DNA from: Bretschneidera sinensis
Lineage: Eukaryota > Streptophyta > Magnoliopsida > Brassicales > Akaniaceae
Length of the DNA stretch: 64,000 nt
Direction of reading: 5' to 3'
Assembly: GCA_023935145.1 (NCBI GenBank)
Contig: CM043699.1
Coordinates: forward strand, 58,916,638-58,980,637
The translations under genes and the position numbers were made by a program. This document shows positions 33,032-45,009 of the stretch, piece after piece. The notes below the pieces were generated by a model that was not told the DNA's origin, made no database searches, and saw only the letters and a list, made by a program, of their open reading frames with translations. Each line of letters opens with the position of its first letter. Positions within the stretch are counted from its first letter, which is position 1.

Positions 33032-34270
33032 TCTAACCAAGATTATGTATTAGAGAAAGGATTATGAGGCTTCCTGTAAATCCCTAAGGCGTTACAATGT
33101 TCATCAAAAACCCCTCTCATCTCTACATAAGTCGGGCAATCCTGAGCTAAGTGTTCCATTCCCCCAAAGACGAAACAAGCACCTTGTGACTCGACTCTTG
33201 TAACAGTATACATGAGTCTACCATCTTGGGTCTCTAACTTTCGAGTTACTCGCTCTAATTTGTCTTTCATGCTATCCTCTTCCTTAAGTCAGTAGATCCG
33301 GGTCGGTCTTGATCTATTTGTGCTTTCAACAAAACTGGGCCCTGTCTAAGTGTGGGCCTTCTCAGCCAAGTCATTCAGATACTTAATTGTGTCACTGGGG
33401 TCCTTTTGCATAAAGACCCCGTTGCACATCATCTCTATGAATTGACGCTCTTTACTCGTAAGTCCCTCGTAAAAATGACTAACTACGCGCTAAGTCTCGT
33501 ACCCATGGTGTGGACACATATTTAATAAATCCTTATACCTCTCCTATGCCTGATATAATGTCTCACTATCCTTTTTGGTAAAGGTTGAAATTTGTCTCCT
33601 TAGGCCATTGGTTTTGTGAAGTGGAAAGTATTTATTGAAAAATGCTTGTGTCATTTCTTCCCATGAACCTATGGACCTCGGTCGCAAAGAATATAGCAAA
33701 CTCTTTGTTTTTTCCTTCAAAGAAAAAGGATAGAACTTTAGTTTAACTGAGTTAATAGCCTTAGGTCTGTCATGAAACGTGGCCACCACTTCCTTAAATT
33801 CCTTAATGTGAACATAAGGGTTTTCGCTTTCTAAACCGTGGAAGGTGGGTATCAATGCTATCATGCCCGGCTTGAAATCTGTATGTGGTGTATTTGGCGA
33901 AAATATGATGCATGATGGTGTAGATGTGCGTGTGGGATGAATGTAGTCATTTAGGGTCCTAACAAGGTCATCTCCGTGATTGCTTATGGCGTTAGAGCTT
34001 GTGTTTGAACTCGTTTCACTACTAATGTAATTTGGTGGTTATTCTAACTGAAGGATTCTAACCAATAGTCTGTGTTCGTCTCTATCCCAACGCATATGCC
34101 ACCAACACTCTTTTTTTCATTTAATTTATTTTTTTAATTATTAATTTAAAATTTTAATTAATTAAATTTTTTTCTTGAATAAAAGAAAACTGAAAAATAA
34201 ACTAAAGCTAGAATTAAAAAGAAACAAAAAGAAAGAGTTCAAAAAGATAGTACCCGAAAACCTCTTTGTA
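33032..34270 (-). pseudogene. Athila-like gag, N-terminal and zinc-knuckle parts
   Basis: 33864-33544 contains FHGLESENPYVHIKEFKEV, INSVKLKFYPFSLKEKTK and SWEEMTQAFFNKYFP, the classic Athila capsid pattern. 33270-33043 carries a degenerate zinc knuckle, ACFVFGGMEHLAQDCPT, in which the second Cys of CxxCxGxxHxxxxC is Phe. The frame ends at HNPFSNT where the copia element interrupts it; the protein sense resumes at 27399. Stops occur between the two blocks (33300-33540). Confidence 0.85.
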
Positions 34271-34280
34271 GACTGATGTT

Positions 34281-34299
34281 CTCCCCGACAATGGTGTCA
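34281..34299 (-). promoter_or_regulatory. Athila-type primer-binding site
   Basis: On the minus strand, six bases after the LTR end, TGACACCATTGTCGGGGAG resembles the Athila primer site TGGCGCCGTTGCCGGGGA, with changes that are mostly C/G to T/A. This site fixes the 5' LTR as 34305-35871. Confidence 0.75.
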
Positions 34300-34304
34300 A
34301 AATT

Positions 34305-35871
34305 TGAATTATGCCCAAACAGTACTATACGGTAGCAGTAGTATAGAATGGGGTGTCGATCCCATGAAGAGAACATTCTACAATCAAAGTCTCAGGAAAA
34401 AAATAATGGAAACAAAATTAAAAATTAATATTAAAAAAATGTTGAGAATTAAATGAAACAATTGAATTAAGTGAAAGAAAATCGATAATGAGCAACACAA
34501 GGGTCCAAGAATCCCTTATAAATTTCACATCTTCAACTTGTATCAATTTAGTAATTATAACTCAACTATATATTTCACATCCCAAATACGTAATCGGAAA
34601 ATAATAGTGAAAGCACCAAAAATATTCTTTTGTAAATTATTATGAGAAATCCCTTCTTGTTTTTACAAGTAATGCAACGGTCAATCATATATGGTATCCT
34701 AAATCGACGATATATCCAGAAACAATAACATAGTAAAGGACCAACATATATAATTAATATACCGAAATCAATTGCATCCTAAATTCCACACATAAGAGAA
34801 GCACAACTGAACTTATATGGAGAAAAAGAACAACAATCACCAGAGTTCAAAAAATTTATTGAAGAAGAAAATATAATTATCTATCACACAAAAATATCAA
34901 CTTCAATATTAAATAAAGGGAATAGCTCAAAATAATTATTCAATGTTAAAAACACAAATACTGAATTAAATACAAGCCAAACTCGCTATGTCTAGGAGTT
35001 CATCTCTTCGCCTTGGTTGAAACTTAGCCTAGCCGATAATACGTAATCACAACAACTCTTTAGAAATTCAGTGTGTATCTCTTCAGCCCCCTATTTTTGC
35101 TCCCCGTTCTCTGAGTCTAAAATGCTATATATAGCTATATGGAGACGGCTTTGTAGACAGAAAAGTTACCTTAGGGTTTCTGTTCAGGCTGTGTGCTTCT
35201 GCTGCTGTCCAGACCCATATTTGCGATTGTCTAGGTCAGTTTCTGTTGTTTAGAATTGGTCCAGTTGTACTACTATCCAGGCTATTAAAATCCCAAAAAA
35301 TCAGAATTTAACATCTCATTCACTTCTGCCACACTGAAATCACGTACAGTCTGACCTTTGTCTACTAAAACTACCATAACTTTCTATAGAAAAATCATAT
35401 TTATAAGTCATAAAATTCTCCATAAAATAGACATCCAGATCTTTTTAAGAATATATGGCTCATCTCTTAGTTCTTCCTGAATTAGTACAGTTTAATCCGC
35501 AAAAATGACTGATATGTATGAGCAATTCTGGCAATTTAGTAAAACTATTTTTCACCCTTTGCTAGTGACAACATGACTTAGCAAAATGCTCAATTTATCT
35601 TTAACAGTCTAGAAATGATGGGTTTTGTTGCACTCCTCTTGGGAAACCCAGTTTCCCTGCTCTGAACTGGTACGAATATTATGGATTCTTTCGAACAAAT
35701 TTTATATATATATTTTTTTAGGCTTCTTTTTTTTTAAATCTGCAAAACACACTAAAACACAGAATTCTCCAAAGGACCACACTTGTCAAGAAATTCAATG
35801 AATAATCAAAATTAATCTCAACAAATGCATATAATTAACTCTATCTGAAGTGCATTTTCATGCCTTAATCA
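34305..35871 (-). repeat. Athila-like 5' LTR
   Basis: 1,567 bp, TGAATTATGCCC to CATGCCTTAATCA on the plus strand, homologous to 19662-21279. A possible promoter box on the minus strand (TATATATAGCATTTTAG) lies near 35120-35135. The 60-residue open frame at 35071 is LTR sequence. Confidence 0.9.
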
Positions 35872-36867
35872 GTTGTCTTTGGGCTGATCGGGCTCATGCA
35901 TGAGGATTTGATTTTAACTTGAATATATATCCATGAAACTAAGAAGTTCATGTTCGGAGGTGGTGTCGACCAATTGATCTATCTAGGGTAGGGGGAAGCT
36001 GTCTTTTAGACAGGTTTTGTTTAAGTCGGTGAAGTCAATACAAATCCTCCATTTTCCATGAACTTTCGTTACCATTATTACATTGGCCACCCACTCTGGG
36101 TAGTCAGCTTCTTAGATAAAATCAATCATAAAAAGCTTGTCCACCTCTTCTCTTATGGTGTCTTGCCTCTCTGGAGCAAAGGACATTTTCTTCTAGATGA
36201 TGGGCTTATAGTTTGGATTGACTCGGGGATCAATCCTGGGTATGTCAGAGGCTGACCATGAAAACAAGTCTTGATTCCTTTGGAGAAAATAGATCATTGT
36301 CTCTTTAACGCTCTTGGAGAGATTATAGCCATTCTACACAGTTCTTGAGTCCCTTTCATTCAAGGGGACGACGATGAGTTTGGAGCTCATCTCTAAGGTC
36401 CTCAATTTTTAGGGGTAGTGCTTCAGCCTTTTTTTTTTTTCTTGCCCTCTGATGGAATTCAAGTGACAGGACTAGAAGGCTCGTTGATTCCTTCAAACTT
36501 CCCCAACATCTTATTCGGTAGGGAATTTCATCTTTAGATCATATGTGGAGACTACCACCCTTATCTTAATGAGTGTTGGTCTTCCAAGGATCATGTTGTA
36601 TGAAGACAGGTGTTTGATTACCAAGAAAGTGGCCATTAGTGTAGTGAGTCGCGGAGCCATTCCAGTAGTGACTAGGAGGGCTATACTACCTTCAACAAAC
36701 ACTGTCGTTACCGAAAATCCATACAAGAGAGAAGCCATTGGTTTGAGCTGATCATCTTTCAACTTTATCTTCTTAAAGGTGTCATAATATAAAATGTCTG
36801 TTGAGCTTCCATTATCCACTAAGATCCTCTCGACATTGTAGTTGGCGATGAGTAGTGTGATGACCAC
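35872..36867 (-). pseudogene. Tat-like protease and N-terminal reverse transcriptase
   Basis: 36867-36511 is an aspartic protease: VERILVDNGSSTDILYYDTF with the DNGSS-type site, then MILGRPTLIKIRVVVSTYDL. Further along the minus strand, after stops near 36440 and 36190, polymerase sequence appears. Recognisable strings include MSFAPERQDTIREEVDKL, ADYPEWVANVIMV, GKWRICIDFTDLNK, DSFPLP and FMDIYSS followed by NQILMHEPDQPK. It stops where the Athila-like element begins at 35871, and pol continues at 19656. A one-base insertion in the AAAGAC run at the junction also breaks the frame. Confidence 0.82.
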
Positions 36868-37130
36868 TTCATCATCATATATTTTAACTAATCGTCTTCC
36901 GTGAAGGAGATTACCTAATCTTTTTTTACTCTCTTATAAGGTCCACTAACCAATGCCATCAATCTTGCATAGGCTTTCCTTACGTGGAAGGACTGTCCTC
37001 TTATCGTCGATCCCCCAAAGATGGTTTTGATGGTACCTGTAACTGTGTTATGACTTGGGTCACTCTAAGGGTGCCTATCGTTTTTACCCTATCTCCTAGT
37101 ACTTAACTTAGGGTTTCACTTAGGACTGCA

Positions 37131-38407
37131 TCAAGGGCTTCGACGATAGCTTCGATCGTAACCTGGCTGCTTGGAAGTTTGCCTATACAATCGTTGAAAT
37201 CGATCTTCATTGTCTTGGAATGAGTGAGGTCTGATATACTCTTTCAAGTACCCTTTGTGAATAAGGGATTCAACCTGAGTTTTGAGGGCCTGACATTCCT
37301 TGGTTTCATATCCATGATCCTTGTGGAAGTGGAACCACCTTGCTCGAATCCCACCCTCACTAGGATAAAAAGGCTTCGGAGGCAAACGGAGAATTTCTCG
37401 ATTCTGAATGTTCATGAGTATGTTCGTCCTAGAGGTACTAAGTGGAGTGACATTCTTGAGGAGAGGGGTGGCCCTTTCCTTATTCTCTTAACAGGGATTT
37501 TTTGATGAACTGTCCCTCAACTCATTGGCTTCCTTTTCTCTGCTCTTCCTTCTCTTTTTTTTTTGGAAGGCTTGATTATCATCAATGATTATAAATTCTT
37601 CAGCTCGAGCAAAGATCTTATAGGAGGTTGTCTGGTGAGTTTGGAGTTGAAAGATCCAAACCCAAGCCCAATCTTGAATGCTAAGATTTGCATCGTTAGG
37701 TCAAGGTCTAGAATCTCCCAAGCAACGGCGTTGAACCATGAAATATATTATTGGATCTTTTCTCCCTTGCGCTAGATAATACTGAAGATGCTTTTTGAAG
37801 TCTTTTTGGGTCCCTTACTACTAAAGAAGTGTGTCACAAAGGCACAACTGAGTTCTTGAAAAGAGTTGGTGCTTCCAGGCTTTAGGCGTGAGTACCAGGT
37901 GCTTACAACCTTCTTGAGCGTCAGAGGAAAAGCTCGACACATGACAGCGTCAAGATAATATTTTAACATCATGGTGGTCTTGAGCTAGAGATGGTTCAAG
38001 GGATCTATGGAGCCATCATAGGCTTTTATGATCGGCATTTGGAAGTCCCGAGGGAGATGGGCATCGAGGATGTCCTATGTGAAGGAAGAAGCTTAGGAGT
38101 TGAGTTTATCTAGTATATTGGTCCTCCTTCCTTTGAAGGCTTCCTTTATCCTTTTATATATTTCTTTTAGTCTTCTATCCAAATCAGTGTGGTTCCTAGA
38201 GGTGGAGAAGTCTCGAGACCTCATCTCGAGATGAGGAGAAGACCCAGTGATAAAGCAGCTATAGGCTGGTCCATTGGGATCAAGGTACCCTATTAGGCAG
38301 AGATTTTGCCAAGGTGGAGGTGTAGCAGAATGAGCTTGCCCCCCGAATTTGGCGGCCAAATTCGCCACAAGTTGAGTAAGCTCCTGAAACTGTTTTTGAG
38401 TTACCAA
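37131..38407 (-). pseudogene. Tat-like gag
   Basis: 38407-38093 is the N-terminal part (MVTQKQFQELTQLVANLAA; a basic segment near EIYKRIKEAFKGRR). 37972-37772 has the capsid signature VMCRAFPLTLKKVVSTWYSR and LKPGSTNSFQELSCAFVTHF. 37415-37131 has the zinc-binding-like block HFHKDHGYETKECQALKTQV followed by IHKGYLKEYI. The three blocks are in the right order for Tat gag but in different frames, with stops near 38095 and 37560. Confidence 0.82.
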
Positions 38408-38682
38408 AACAGAGTTTGGCGCTAGAGGTGCTTCCAGGTTTCTAGGACATTGAGACTTTTTAGATTAAGGTGAGGGGATGGCTCATGCTTGGTTCGTTCA
38501 TCGGATGGCTCAGAGTGATTTTGGTGGGAGGTAGCATATTCGGAGATGGTAGGGGGTCATAAGCCAAATTGTTGGCTGCAAGTGGATACTCACATGGCTG
38601 CTAAACTGGTTCTAATGGCGTTCTTGGCAAGGTTTTCGGGTGGCATTGTAACAAGTGAGTTCTTTTTCTTTAAAAAATAAGA

Positions 38683-38709
38683 AGGCTTTCTTTCTAATGC
38701 CAATCTATT
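38683..38709 (-). promoter_or_regulatory. Tat-like primer-binding site region
   Basis: On the minus strand the LTR end GGTATCA is followed by ATAGATTGGCATTAGAAAG. This resembles the TTGGCGCTAGAAG site seen beside plant Tat-type LTRs, with C to T changes. The tRNA is not assigned. Confidence 0.5.
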
Positions 38710-39221
38710 GATACCAAAAATATGCCAAGAATTCGAACAGTCGGGGAACTGAACCTGCACACACGAAACGAGGAGAAAACCTAAAAGTCACTAGAGGACC
38801 GGAGGTGGTGTGCCTAAGGGTGGAATCTCTTATGCTTAACTTAGAATAGGGCTTTGATGAATAATGAGAGGTAAATAAGACTGAGAGTTGTGAATTAGAA
38901 TTGAATGTACCTTTTGATTATGAGAGCCCCCTTATATAATGTGTCGGAGTAAAGTCCGATTATAAGAATGATTGATCACTTTAGTGTTGTGATAGGAATA
39001 ACATTTCTATAGATAAGATTAGAGGGTTTTTTTTTAATAACTTTTTATCAGTAAACTGGAGTGGTGTAGTAGTATCAGGACATTGGTGTGAAATTATCAT
39101 AATACCCTTAACCAAGTGTGGCGATTTGATTGGTTGATCTTTCTAAGTTATGAAATCACTATTTTCCCTTGGAAAGTTGTCATGTGTCACGATATTATTG
39201 GAGGGCTAATTTTCCCTTACA
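38709..39221 (-). repeat. Tat-like 5' LTR
   Basis: 513 bp from TGATACCAAAAATATGCC to TTTTCCCTTACA on the plus strand (TG...CA on both strands). A minus-strand TATA string, ATTATATAAGGGGGC, lies near 38930-38942. It shares gene-proximal words with the related LTRs at 39884 and 41323 (CGAACG, GAGAAAACC or GAAACCCTAA, TGAGAGCCCCCTT). Confidence 0.7.
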
Positions 39222-39883
39222 TTAGGTACACTACCTAAGAGGAGGATTAAATCTGAGTTTTTAATACGGAAAACAAAAAGGTAATCACTAGTTAGGCCAA
39301 ATAGCTCGTATTAAAATACAATACTACATAAATATTATTTGACTATTCTAATGTTTATTTTATTTGTTAAATCAAATTGATTACTTATAAAATTAAAAAT
39401 AATTTATATTAATGATATAAAATATTACTCTAATAATTAGTATAATAATGATGATGGTAATAACCATAATGATAATAATAGTATTAATAACCTATTTGTT
39501 ATAGTAGCAATTGGCAAGGGTATTTCATTGCTATTCAAAGTCAATATAATTATAGGTAAAAATATTTTTGCAAATTCCAATAGTGAGTTTAAATTAGATT
39601 TTTCTAAAAGTTATTTTCAGCTTTGATTTCATAAAAAAAAAAAGTTAAAAAGAATGTTTTTACTTCTTGACAGTAGAATGAAACTAGGCCAATCGAACTC
39701 TAAAAGTCTAATAAAATCAAAAAGGAAAAAAGTAACTATAAATTACATAGCTCCAATAAAATAATGGATGACAATCAAGTTTGGGAATGAAAAATTAATA
39801 TAGTTACCATATGATTTTGTTTTTTTTTTTGTCCCTGCACTCTTATGAGAATTGTAGAATAAGAAAATCATGAACGAAAGTGT
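39222..39883. other. AT-rich spacer, nothing recognised
   Basis: Strongly AT-rich sequence between two Tat-like LTRs, without coding sense or clear repeats. It may be older target DNA. Confidence 0.5.
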
Positions 39884-41795
39884 TGATGTCAAAAATCTGT
39901 CAGGCGAACGAAGGGATGCGATGGAGTACCTACACACATAAATACAAAAGAAACCCTAAGGAATCGACAGAGGGCCAAAGGGAATGTACCTGCAAGGGAA
40001 CTCTCCGATGCCTAAATCAGTGATCTATATAGAAAGCAATGATGCTAGAGGGTTGTGAATTTTGAGAATTACATGTACCTGTGATAATGAGAGCCCCTTT
40101 TATATGGATTTTGAGAGCCAACGAACAAAGTCAAGGTCTCAAATGTTCATTAGAATGTTGGCCCTAAGGGCATTGATGGGTGTGTAACTGTCGAACATCT
40201 GAGGGGTTAATCTGCTTTAATCCTTGTGAGGACTTTTCCTCGAGTCATTCTTTGATTCAAACTATGCTCCTTTTTCTCTTTTCTCTTCCCTCTTCTTGTT
40301 CTCTTTGGAACGTCTAGTCTTCCTTTACAAGTACATATTCTTAGGCTCGGACGAGAATCTCATGTATATCTTTGGTTGGGCACTTGGTAAGCTTAGAGCT
40401 GAAAGTTCCTGATCTGAGCCTGTTCTTGAATGTAACCGTCTAGATTTTTAGGTCAAGATCAGGAATCTCCCATGTTGCTATATTCAGGCATGAAACGTAT
40501 TCGAGAAGCTTCACAACCTTTTCGCTGGATAATGTTGAAGAGACTCTTGGATATCTTCATTGGCCCTTTTTCTGCTAAGAAAGTGTGCGACAAAGGCACG
40601 ATTGACTTCTTAAAGGAATTAATGCTTCAAGACTTCAGGTAGCAGTACTAGGTGCTAGTAGCTTTTTCAAGCATTAGTGGGAATGCTTGACATAGGACTG
40701 CATTTAGGTAGCAATGAAGGAGCATCATGGTCTTGTAAAGTTGGAGGTGATCCATGGGGTTGGTGGTGCCATTGTAAGCTTTGATAACGGGCATCCTGAA
40801 GTGTCGAGGGAACGGGGTGTCCAAGATCTCTTGGTTAAAAAAAAGATCTTGGGAGTCGAGTTCGTCTAGGACATTAACCCCTCATGCTTGAATGTTTCAC
40901 CTATCATTTCGTCCAACTCTTCTATCTTCTTATCTAGATCAATGTGGTGTTTAGAGACAGAATACCCTTGAGATTTTGGTTTGTGATTAGGAGAAGATCC
41001 TGTAGTGGATTTATGGTTATGAGGTATGAGAATGGTGACTGGAGTTCTGGTGCCTCATTGCCTAAGGACTTTGTTGTGATGCTTGAGGCTGAACAAGAAG
41101 GGCTTGCCCCTCCAGTCGGGTGGCTAGGTCAGCCACCAGCTATGTGAGCTCCTGAACTACCCTTGTGTGACTGGACTGGTTGAGTTTTGAATGGTGGTTG
41201 TGTTTACAGCAGCGGGAGTGGTAGCTACTGCGTTTGTGGTCGCAGTACTTCCGGAAGTATTTTTAGGCATAATCTAGAACAAATGAGTTCTTATTCTGGT
41301 TCCTACAAACGAAACCATCTATTGATGACTACAATCTGCCAAGCGAACGAACAAACGCGATGGAGTACCTGCGCACACAAAGACAGAAGAAACCCTAATG
41401 AGTCGTTAGAGGGCTCGAGGGGTTGTACATACGAGGGGACTCTCATATGCCTAAGTCAATGATTTGGAGGCAGGAGAATATAGGAAGCAAAGAAGCTTGT
41501 GAATTGTGAGAATTGTGTGTACCTGTGACAAGGAGAACCCTTTTTATATATAATCTTGGAGCAGAGTACAATTAGGAAAGTGATTAATATTGAGTGTCAT
41601 AGTAGGACTGGGGTTTTCATAGGCTGGAGTGTTCTGGTAGAATTAGGGTTTTGATGAGAGATTATTTTTTTGCTTTTTGCCACGTGTAAATGTACGACAT
41701 GTTACTGTCTTATTTATGAAATTATTGTCTCACCCTTTGAGGGTGCCACATGTCGTCATCTTATTGGTTGAAAAATTTTCGCCTATATCAAAAAG
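39884..41795 (-). mobile_element. Second Tat-like element, internally deleted remnant
   Basis: An LTR begins at 41323 (TGATGACTACAATCTGCC) and runs to about 41795. A related partial LTR starts at 39884 (TGATGTCAAAAATCTGTC) and stops near 40110. Between them is minus-strand gag sequence homologous to 37400-38640. Protease, polymerase and integrase are absent, and gag joins the partial LTR directly, so one large deletion removed the 3' half. The right end is approximate. Confidence 0.65.
40115..41275 (-). pseudogene. Gag fragment of the second Tat-like element
   Basis: The nucleotide sequence parallels the first Tat-like gag. For example, 40340-40450 (GCTCGGACGAGAATCTC, TTGGTAAGCTTAGAGCTGAA) matches 37600-37690, and 40560-40720 matches 37795-37970 including the capsid region. 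Frames are broken throughout. The plus-strand open frames at 40944-41462 are antisense to it and are not genes. Confidence 0.65.
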
Positions 41796-44700
41796 CTTTG
41801 CCCGACATAGAACAGGCTCATGTAGACTAGCTGTTATGAATCATTGCTCCCTCCATACTTCTTTTATCATTAAAGAACAAGAGGCATCTAATAGTTCCTT
41901 TGCATAATAAAAACAATTTGCTTATATAGTAAAAATATATTTTGATAGGAAAATTTATATTTGTGATGATAAAACATATAATTTTTATAGTAAAATTATT
42001 TTCTCTGTTTTTACTATCGATATTTTTATTTTTATCATTAAAAATATATATTTTATCACAAAATGTATAAATAAAACAATTTACTTTTTTTATGCCAATA
42101 CATCATAGACTCCACTAAATATCTTATATTCTAAAGATCATTATATAATTATAATACCAAGGACTCAAGCTTCCACTTAGGTCCGTCAATTAGCACTAAT
42201 TAATGCTTTTCTTCATGAATGCTAAGGGATCTTAATATTCTTAATCAATATGTAATATTTTATTAATCTAATCTCATCTGAAGTAATGACAATGAATGCA
42301 TTTGGGATTGCTGCAATTATAGTTAAGTTGGTATCAAAAAAATGATTAGAATGTTGACACCAAAAGAGTTGTAGTATTCTTCTATTGATGATATTTTTAA
42401 TAAAAAAAATATGTTTGAATAGAAGATAAAAGGATGGAAACGGGAGTCGAAAGTTGGTCCCTCATCATAAACCATTTTCTTTCTACAGTTTCTTACAGTA
42501 TCAAGTTTATCAGTGGTGACAAAAAAACTCTTTTTCCCAGTTGAGAAGTCTGATGGCGAAGTGACCACCTTCTCTACCAATTTAGCGAAGAAAAAAAAAA
42601 ACTTGGATGATATCATATCCAATGATAACAATTTACTCTGTCGTTATCTACCCTCATTGGGTTGTGTAACTACCACGCCAAGTTCTATATAATTGGTGAA
42701 AGTTGAACATAAAGAATCTATCCTCGCAGGCTTATAGAGAGTAAAATCACGCTGTTAAGCTCCTTTCCTGCAGTTGGGATCTCCCACCACACATTAGAAT
42801 GACAAATCACATCTCAATGAGGTAATGATTGATGAGAAATATCACAGTTAGGTACATTGTGTGATTTTACATCAAAACGTACCGTTTTCTAAAGATGATC
42901 ACATAAAGTATTGTAACTCACTTATCTCAGTCCTTGTCAGGAAGTTTCTTAAATTTAATTTAAATTGTAGGAATTGTTTGAACAACTCTAATCTCAAAAT
43001 CAAACATAAATGTAATATTAGAACACCTATTAACAAATAGAAAACACATACTTACTTGATAGTAGGTTTTACGTCGAATAGCGTAACAGAGTCCATAGTG
43101 GCATAAGCTATCATCATAGATTATACTTGAAATGCAAAAAAAAGTGTGCTAGGGCTTTTCCTTCCTTTTTCCCTTGTTAATTTGTTTCTTCGATGGTGCA
43201 AAAACTTTAGAGTTATGTTTGGAACAGGAGGAGGAGACTTAGCCAATATCCTTATATAGTATCCTATTAGGTTAATCATCAATACCTAATAGGTCTAATC
43301 CACACTAGCTAGTCCATATTAAACAACAAGGAGATAGACATAATGTTAGATGGGCTCATTTTAAGTCTCACCAATAGACTAATGACTTATCATATTTTAA
43401 TAAATTATAAAACCCACTGTTAATGTAAGCCCATCATTAATGCAGAAAAATTCTAACATTCTCTTACTTGGGGAACATTACTAATGGTTAGTTTTGAAAA
43501 ACATATTTATCATTTTAAAATAACTCTTAGGTTAAGATAACTGTAAAACTTTATATACACGTAATTTTAAAACAATTAGTCTAGAGATTACTCCAAGTGT
43601 CACGCCGAACCAATACAGCCTTTAACCCTGAACCATGGTGACAACTGCATCATTCAGCGACAAGAAACCTTCCATAATCATGAGAGTCAATCAACTCTAT
43701 TGACATAGATGTAATGTAGTAGTGTGGCAACATCCACAAAGTGGTCCCTTTGTCACCTTCTCGAACGCGTTTGATTTTCTCTTCCTTAAGTGGCGCAGAC
43801 ACATTTAGAGAAAATCATTTATGGTTTTCTACACACAAATATATATATATATATATATATATATCTTTTCTTTAATATCTCGAGATATTCTTTGTGTCAC
43901 AAGACATACTCACAAGGCTTTAATTTTAAATGAATTTCCCAAGTCTTTGTGCTTAAGACTTACGCATGTCTTAAGACTAAATATCCACACATAGATAGGC
44001 TATAATGACTTTAGGACGGTGGCTTTTTGTTACTCATAGGACAACTCCTATTTTATGTTTTCAATTACTCATTTTATTTTATTATATTATTTTGTTTCAA
44101 ATCATATTATGCATGTTATGTTAAAAGTATTTTGAATTCTACAAATATATATTCCGAATTTGTCTTTAAATTTTGTATCACCAATTATAGAATTTTTTCA
44201 ACAACTAAAGCCATTATAAATTTTGAAATTTTTGTCTCTATTTATATTTTCCTTGGGTAACTTTCTAGAATTTTAAGTATTAATCATTATTAATTATTAT
44301 TTGGTAGTATTGATAATTAGTTATTGTTTAGCATTTCAAATTTAATTTAAAATAGATTTGTTATGAAGAAAACAGTTATTTTTACATATCTATTAAAATT
44401 AAAATATTACCTTATCAACATTTTTTAAACTATTAATTATTATTTTAATTTTTTTGAAATTATTTTAAATATTTAAGAATTTTGTTAACTTGTTTGATTA
44501 AATCCAGACTTGATATCTATTATGTAGTAAATTTATTGAATACTTTATTAAAAAATAAAAGAAAAAAGGGAAAAGAAATTTGTTACATCAATTTTACAAA
44601 ATTAAATCAATCTATTACTTATTCATTCTATAAATAAGTATTGTTATTGTAAGAAAATTATTTTTTTTTTGTTTTAACTCTATTTTAATTCATTTGCAAT

Positions 44701-45009
44701 TTCAAATCTATTATAATAATCAAACACATATTGTTTTATTTTATAAACAGATTTACTGATAAATTGTTTTAAATAAAATATTTAAAAGGGAAAATAATAA
44801 AGCAACCAGAACAAATATATCATTATTACAAGATTTAAGAATACTTATTATCTTTTTGAAGTTTGTTTGAGGTGGTAGTTTATACAATATTTAAATTTGA
44901 TATATATTTTATTTTTTGCAAATAATATATGTTATTGTATAATTAATTGGATTTATTTAGTTTTAATCTTATTCATATAATTTTGAGTATTTGAAAGATT
45001 GAACCTAGA
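41796..45009. other. Region without identifiable genes
   Basis: AT-rich, with no recognisable family on either strand. A minus-strand frame of 102 residues (42631-42323) has unusual content (GKKSFFVTTDKLDTVRNC) but no family I know, and it is flanked by poly-A/T. 43080-43850 has LTR-like traits: a plus-strand CTTATATAGTATCC box near 43249 and the phrase TTCTAACATTCTC-TTACTTGG near 43452. It may hold a decayed LTR, possibly the lost 5' LTR of the copia remnant that follows. A (TA)n run lies at 43839-43864. Confidence 0.5.

Larger units (their letters stand above)
19657..35876 (-). mobile_element. Athila-like Ty3/gypsy element inserted in Tat pol
   Basis: A 16,210-bp element at 19662-35871 with LTRs at both ends, a primer-binding site, gag, protease, reverse transcriptase, RNase H and integrase, all minus-strand. 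About 5.6 kb of its length is a copia element inserted in gag. The flanks GTAGT (19657-19661) and GTTGT (35872-35876) differ at one base, as expected for an old 5-bp target duplication. Without the copia insert it is about 10.6 kb, a normal length for Athila elements. No env-like frame remains in the 1.5 kb after integrase. Confidence 0.88.
18096..39221 (-). mobile_element. Tat-like Ty3/gypsy element, truncated and split
   Basis: A minus-strand gypsy element with LTR at 38709-39221, gag and protease at 38407-36511, reverse transcriptase beginning at about 36330, and RNase H down to about 18100. It is split inside the reverse transcriptase by the Athila-like element at 19662-35871. Removing the insert joins FMDIYSS...NQILMHEPDQPK on one side to LDCGLHYYKVMPFGLKN on the other, as in Tat-lineage pol. 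Integrase and the 3' LTR are missing beyond 18095. Confidence 0.85.

Noticed and set aside
40944..41462. Plus-strand Ser/Gly-rich frames
   Set aside because: Antisense to the gag fragment and LTR of the second Tat-like remnant.
42323..42631. 102-residue unknown frame on the minus strand
   Set aside because: No family resemblance, flanked by poly-A/T runs, and long frames of this size occur by chance in 64 kb; not enough to call a gene.
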